Assembly (NCBI GenBank): GCA_035307785.1
Contig: DATGHS010000115.1
Location: 1 to 18,037, forward strand
Direction of reading: 5' to 3'
DNA from: DATGHS01 sp035307785
GTDB taxonomy: Bacteria; Planctomycetota; Planctomycetia; Gemmatales; Gemmataceae
Length of the DNA: 18,037 nt
Positions within the stretch are counted from its first letter, which is position 1. The number at the start of each line of letters is the position of its first letter. Made by a program: the position numbers and the translations under genes. The notes under the pieces were generated by a model that was given only the letters and a program-made list of their open reading frames with translations, did no database searches and was not told the DNA's origin. Shown here piece after piece: positions 14,961-18,037 of this stretch.

Positions 14961-15041
14961 GCTCGAAGGGGAACGCCCGGCAGCTATAGTGACCGGTCGC
15001 GCCGGCCCGGCAAGAGAAAACCCAAAGCGGAGGTCAAAATC
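14961..15041 (+). repeat. Dispersed ~80-105-nt element, copy 1
   Basis: This copy begins GCTCGAAGGGGAACG and runs through CAGCTATAGTGACCGG, CAAGAGAAAACCCAA and GGAGGTCAAAATC. It aligns with the copies at 16335 and 17156 along its whole length, with many substitutions and a missing 3' end. It starts 33 nt after the stop of the broken WG gene and ends 39 nt before the next WG gene's start. Confidence 0.7.
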
Positions 15042-15067
15042 CTTTAACAGTTCCCCCGAAATATCAT

Positions 15068-15071
15068 GGAG
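15068..15071 (+). promoter_or_regulatory. Shine-Dalgarno deciding the WG-protein start
   Basis: GGAG lies 9 nt before the ATG at 15081 but overlaps the upstream in-frame ATG at 15066, which has no Shine-Dalgarno of its own. This supports initiation at 15081. Confidence 0.5.
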
Positions 15072-15080
15072 TTTGTAACC

Positions 15081-16274
15081 ATGAACTTGAGACGCGAGAA
15101 GCTCTTTGCAGTGCTAATCAGCCTCGCGTTGCTCGAATGTCCGCACGACGGCCGGGGTGAGGAACCGCAGGCCACCGCAACCAAATTGTTCCCCTTTCAC
15201 GAGGGCGGCAAAGACGGCAAGTGGGGTTACATCAACCGCAACGGCGAAGTGGTTGTGCCGCCGCGCTTCACATACGCAAAGGACTTCAGCGACGGACTTG
15301 CAAGGTTTGTTGACGGGACAAGCCGCGGTTTTCTCGACACGCAAGGCAAAGTTGCCTTTATGCTTGAAGGGGAACTGAAGGATGTCTATTGGGTCTGGCG
15401 GTTCTCGGAGGGCCTGGCCGAATTCTCGAAAAAGGACAAGTGTGGGTTCATCGACCGCAAAGGCAAGATCATGGTGCCGGCAGAGTACGACAAGAGCGAT
15501 TCATTTTCCGACGGCTTGGCCGGAGTCAACATCGGAGCGAAACCGGACAATACACCGCCGCGGCCGACGCTGAAGGTCGGGGGGAAATGGGGTTTCATCG
15601 ACAAGACCGGGGCGTTGGCGATCCCCATCCAATTTGAGTATGTAGATCGTTTTTCCGACGGACTTGCCCTGGTGCGAATTGGTGACAAGTTTGTGTACAT
15701 CGATAAGACCGGTAAGACCAAAATAACTTTGGAGTATGAACAGGATGACCCCATGCGCTGGATCGGTAGCGCAGCTCCGTTCTCCGAGGGTCTCGCTCGT
15801 ATCAACATCATGGGCCACAAGGATCAGTTCAACGGGTTCATCGACCAGAGTGGCTCCTTCGTGATCCAGCCACAATTTGAATGGGCGGGCAACTTCGCCG
15901 AAGGATTGGCCCCAGTGGGCGTGAACAAAAGGTGGGGATACATGGACAAGAGGGGCCGCATCGTCATTCCGCCAAAGTTTGACGATGCACGCGCCTTCGC
16001 GGAAGGACTCGCAGCAGTCCAGAAGGGCAAGCACTGGTGTTTCATCGACAAGACGGGAAAGACGCTCATCAGCGGTCCATTCAATGATGCGGACCGTTTT
16101 TCCGGCGGTTTAGCGCGTGTTCATGAAGGTGGACGTTTCGACCATTATCCCGATGGCCCGGCTCAATGGTCCGGCGGAGCGTGGTATTACATCAATTCGA
16201 AAGGCGAGAAGATCCGCCGCTGCCGCGAAGACGACGTGTATGGAGCCGATGGATATGGAAGAGAAGTGCGCTGA
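15081..16274 (+). CDS. Secreted WG-repeat protein (intact paralogue)
   Basis: From ATG 15081 the protein has 397 residues, beginning with a basic and hydrophobic export signal (MNLRREKLFAVLISLALLEC). The rest is about nine WG repeats of roughly 35-50 residues, each with a (W)G-(F/Y)-I-D-(K/R)-x-G core, a beta strand (VVPPRF, MVPAEY, VIQPQF, VIPPKF) and an F-(S/A)-(E/D)-GLA block. Clear examples are KWGFIDKTG, NGFIDQSG and RWGYMDKRG. WG repeats form beta-rich, probably propeller- or solenoid-like folds used for binding; the function is unknown. The same architecture as the broken gene just upstream marks a tandem duplication with one copy decayed. An alternative ATG at 15066 adds five residues but lacks a Shine-Dalgarno. 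Confidence 0.92.
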   Translation: MNLRREKLFAVLISLALLECPHDGRGEEPQATATKLFPFHEGGKDGKWGYINRNGEVVVPPRFTYAKDFSDGLARFVDGTSRGFLDTQGKVAFMLEGELKDVYWVWRFSEGLAEFSKKDKCGFIDRKGKIMVPAEYDKSDSFSDGLAGVNIGAKPDNTPPRPTLKVGGKWGFIDKTGALAIPIQFEYVDRFSDGLALVRIGDKFVYIDKTGKTKITLEYEQDDPMRWIGSAAPFSEGLARINIMGHKDQFNGFIDQSGSFVIQPQFEWAGNFAEGLAPVGVNKRWGYMDKRGRIVIPPKFDDARAFAEGLAAVQKGKHWCFIDKTGKTLISGPFNDADRFSGGLARVHEGGRFDHYPDGPAQWSGGAWYYINSKGEKIRRCREDDVYGADGYGREVR

Positions 16275-16334
16275 GATGCAATGGGAACTCGGCGTCAGTG
16301 GTAGTTATTTTTCGTGGTAGCAATGGCCACCGAA

Positions 16335-16440
16335 GTTCGCTCGAAGCGAACGCGGCGCGGCTGTTGTGGTTAGCCGCGCCGCCCCTGTCAGAGCCGGCCC
16401 AATGCGAAGGTCAAAACGAAATAGAAGTGCCCTCGATTTC
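16335..16440 (+). repeat. Dispersed ~80-105-nt element, copy 2 (double hairpin)
   Basis: Two abutting perfect hairpins start this copy. The first is GTTCGCT-CGA-AGCGAAC (16335-16351). The second is GCGGCGCGGCT-GTTGTGGTT-AGCCGCGCCGC (16352-16382). The conserved tail GAGCCGGCCCAATGCGAAGG, TCAAAACGAAATAGAAGTG and CGATTTC follows. It begins 60 nt after the intact WG gene's stop. The tail differs from copy 3 at only a handful of positions. Confidence 0.85.
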
Positions 16441-16462
16441 GTAAGTTGGTCGCCTCGCTTGT

Positions 16463-17077
16463 CTATCTTTTTAAGCCCGAATGTTGCCGAATACGATTGA
16501 AAAAATCCTCGGTTGCAATCTTCGACCACGCCTCTGGGTCAATCCTCTCGATTGCATTCTCAAGTTCCAAAACCACGTCAAACTCGCGCCGGTCGATGTC
16601 CGCGTCCAACGTTTTTTGAAGGGCGGGCATCGCACCTTTTGCTTCAGGGCCAATTCTGCACAATCCTCGCGCTGCCAGCAAACGAACGTCGGGGTCGCGG
16701 TTATCCAACAACTCAATCAGCACGGCGACCGCACGAGGATCGCCATCGGTAAAAGGTACTTCTGCCTCAGAAACATCGACATACGAAGTGGGTTTGCCTT
16801 CCAGGTAGTCAAGCCAATCCCAGACGGTATTGCTCGGCCGCGAATACTCCCGAACTACATGGCTCCCTGCGCTTTGCACATCGAAACCAGCGTATCCCGA
16901 TACAGTAATTGCTTGCAGTCTTTTACTCCATACCCTCGTGGGCTGGCCTTTGTATGACGCTTCACCTTTGATGTGTCCCAACAAGGTCCAATGTGCGCCC
17001 GAAAGCCACAACAGTGCGACGATCAGACAAATCGCAAACACAAGAAAGACGCGACTTGCTCTGATCTTACGGAACAT
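16463..17077 (-). CDS. Membrane-anchored HEAT-repeat protein
   Basis: This is a 204-aa protein. An N-terminal membrane anchor spans about 9-27 (RVFLVFAICLIVALLWLSGA). Then comes the segment GEASYKGQPTRVWSKRL, which resembles the 'G.x.Y+G+P.S.W...L' preamble often seen before HEAT repeats in planctomycete proteins. HEAT repeats follow at about 113-160 (DPRAVAVLIELLDNRDPDVR, LLAARGLCRIGPEAKGAMPA) with a weaker one to about 180. The body is probably on the periplasmic side and serves protein-protein interaction; no enzymatic motif is present. A weak GGTGAG lies about 6 nt before the ATG. Its 3' end faces the plus-strand WG gene, with element copy 2 between them. Confidence 0.88.
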   Translation of the reverse strand: MFRKIRASRVFLVFAICLIVALLWLSGAHWTLLGHIKGEASYKGQPTRVWSKRLQAITVSGYAGFDVQSAGSHVVREYSRPSNTVWDWLDYLEGKPTSYVDVSEAEVPFTDGDPRAVAVLIELLDNRDPDVRLLAARGLCRIGPEAKGAMPALQKTLDADIDRREFDVVLELENAIERIDPEAWSKIATEDFFNRIRQHSGLKR

Positions 17078-17155
17078 TTCAACTCACCAGTTTAAGGTCA
17101 GAGAATCCAGGAGCACAGCTAATTGTTACTCGTGACGGCGAAAACCGCCAGATCC

Positions 17156-17258
17156 GGTCCCAAGGGAACATGTGGCGGCTATTGTGGCCGGCCGCGCCTG
17201 CCGGACAAGAGCCGACCCAATACGAAGGGCAAAACGAAATAGGAGTGGGCGCGATTTC
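17156..17258 (+). repeat. Dispersed ~80-105-nt element, copy 3
   Basis: The first hairpin is GGTCCC-AA-GGGAAC. The second region GGCGGCTATTGTGGCCGGCC keeps only a weaker stem. The tail GAGCCGACCCAATACGAAGG, GCAAAACGAAATAGGAGTG and GCGATTTC is close to copy 2. It lies between two minus-strand genes, in the same plus orientation as the other copies. Confidence 0.85.
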
Positions 17259-17322
17259 ACCGGCGGAGGCCACCGAATGGTTGCCCCTTTGGTTGCGCGC
17301 TACGGCAAAGTGCATTTGCGAG

Positions 17323-17895
17323 CTACCGATTCTCGATTAAACGCAAATAAACCGGCCGGTTGAAGTGATTCCCGTCTCCCCAAATGGCTTCGTACACCTG
17401 GTCGGCATCGGCCTTGGTCCCAACCACATATACCCAAATGTGATCTTCCCATACCGGCGTGATAAAGCGAAGTGCGATCGAATTCGGTGCAACGTTGCTC
17501 ATCCCGGCGTCGACAACCGTTGGAATTTCCACTCCATTTCGGTAACGAGAGTGGAAATGATCGTAATAGCATACCCGTTCGATTAGTCCGGTCTCTTTGA
17601 TCTGCACACGCCCGTTCTCCGAAGCTTCATAAATGAATTCACGGTTCCGTGCCGGAACGGGCGGCGAATCGTGCGATGCAAAATGCAGTGTAAGCACCCC
17701 TCGGTAATCGTTGGGAAGCAACAAGGTCAATTTCGCCTCAGGGTTCTTGTACATTTCGAGCACAACATCGCCTCGCCATCCAAATGCTCCCCTGGAAACC
17801 AACTTTTTCTGAATAATTGATCCCGAAATGTTCGGCTCTTCGTGGTAACCATCCGCATTGGCGTCGACGTTCAGGAAAGCCTTTCGCGGATCCAT
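17323..17895 (-). CDS. Unrecognised 190-aa protein next to a transposase gene
   Basis: The product starts MDPRKAFLNVDANADGYHEE and has no signal peptide or membrane segment. The middle holds a beta-rich stretch (AKLTLLLPNDYRGVLTLHFA, then REFIYEASENGRVQIKETG) that recalls DUF6843-type domains ('iPegYkG...'), a tentative resemblance only. The C-terminus (DHIWVYVVGTKADADQVYEA) looks like an alpha/beta segment. GAGG lies 8 nt before the ATG. The start is only 13 nt after the transposase stop on the same strand. The insertion may therefore have removed an original N-terminus, including an export signal, and the present start may be secondary. I do not recognise the function. Confidence 0.7.
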   Translation of the reverse strand: MDPRKAFLNVDANADGYHEEPNISGSIIQKKLVSRGAFGWRGDVVLEMYKNPEAKLTLLLPNDYRGVLTLHFASHDSPPVPARNREFIYEASENGRVQIKETGLIERVCYYDHFHSRYRNGVEIPTVVDAGMSNVAPNSIALRFITPVWEDHIWVYVVGTKADADQVYEAIWGDGNHFNRPVYLRLIENR

Positions 17896-17908
17896 TACTA
17901 GTGCCTCA

Positions 17909-18037
17909 TCAAGTCTTGAATTTGGGGTATAGTCGCTTCAGTTTTACACGGGCGTCGTCGATGCGGAACTGCCAGTCGACTCCCCTTTGTTTCGCGTTCG
18001 TTTTCTCGGACCAAGCGGTGATCTCGTTTTGTAGTTC
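17909..18037 (-). mobile_element. C-terminal end of an IS630-like transposase (runs off the window)
   Basis: The minus-strand frame is open from the window edge for 42 residues and ends in two consecutive TGA codons (the first at 17909-17911). The tail ITAWSEKTNAKQRGVDWQF and IDDARVKLKRLYPKFKT matches the typical end of IS630/Tc1-mariner-like DDE transposases ('vDWrFtt-DARiKLk+LYP'). The catalytic residues lie outside the window. No terminal inverted repeat can be confirmed because only one end is visible. Family assignment is from motif memory. Confidence 0.75.

Noticed and set aside
14961..17258. Integron attC sites between small genes
   Set aside because: The three elements have hairpins, but the GTTRRRY/RYYYAAC core pair expected of attC ends is not found. 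The flanking genes also lie in both orientations.

Overview
This window most likely comes from a member of the Planctomycetota. The strongest evidence is the 1,236-residue secreted protein at 8356-12066. It combines the Pirellula/Verrucomicrobium-type propeller, HEAT-like repeats and a C-terminal CxxCH haem domain, an architecture almost confined to planctomycetes and verrucomicrobia. Secreted HEAT-repeat and WG-repeat proteins, a sigma-54 two-component system, high GC and abundant palindromic intergenic repeats all fit. Verrucomicrobiota is the main alternative.

Layout, left part (1-6.7 kb). The window opens inside a plus-strand CehA/McbA-like (DUF3604/PHP-type) metallohydrolase. A long minus-strand run follows, listed here in transcription order: a membrane sensor histidine kinase (6685-5138), an NtrC-type sigma-54 response regulator (4770-3331), a LysR-type regulator (3303-2335), a secreted cupin (2174-1677) and a SAM methyltransferase (1649-876). 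The regulator/LysR pair and the cupin/methyltransferase pair are each 27 nt apart and are probably co-transcribed. The kinase and response regulator look like cognate partners. The spacer between them carries a 9-nt tandem repeat and a 17-nt palindrome.

Middle (6.8-12.1 kb). A small exported coiled-coil protein is transcribed divergently from the kinase and ends at a clear hairpin terminator. It faces an unrecognised 228-aa cytoplasmic protein. Next is the very large haem-binding protein gene, which ends at a strong hairpin. This gene carries an in-frame insertion of about 58 codons made entirely of GC-rich palindromic repeat units.

Right part (12.1-18.0 kb). This is an accessory, repeat-rich region of small membrane or secreted proteins of unknown function. 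It holds a two-TM protein, a Pro/Tyr-rich exported protein, a broken WG-repeat gene (one frameshift plus one in-frame TGA), an intact WG-repeat paralogue, a HEAT-repeat protein and an unrecognised 190-aa protein. The window closes on the C-terminal end of an IS630-like transposase.

The most distinctive content is the dispersed repeats, which form at least five families. (a) A two-hairpin element has three copies (12.2-12.9 kb), one with structure-preserving base changes. (b) A 25-bp perfect inverted repeat lies at 13.57 kb with a degenerate relative at 12.68 kb. (c) An element of about 80-105 nt occurs in three copies, one beside each of three genes (14.96, 16.34 and 17.16 kb). (d) A G/C-tract palindrome cluster is inserted in frame in the haem protein gene. 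(e) An inverted repeat lies in the divergent spacer at 6.76 kb. I saw no CRISPR array, tRNA, rRNA or obvious defence system. No complete new system can be claimed from the sequence alone.
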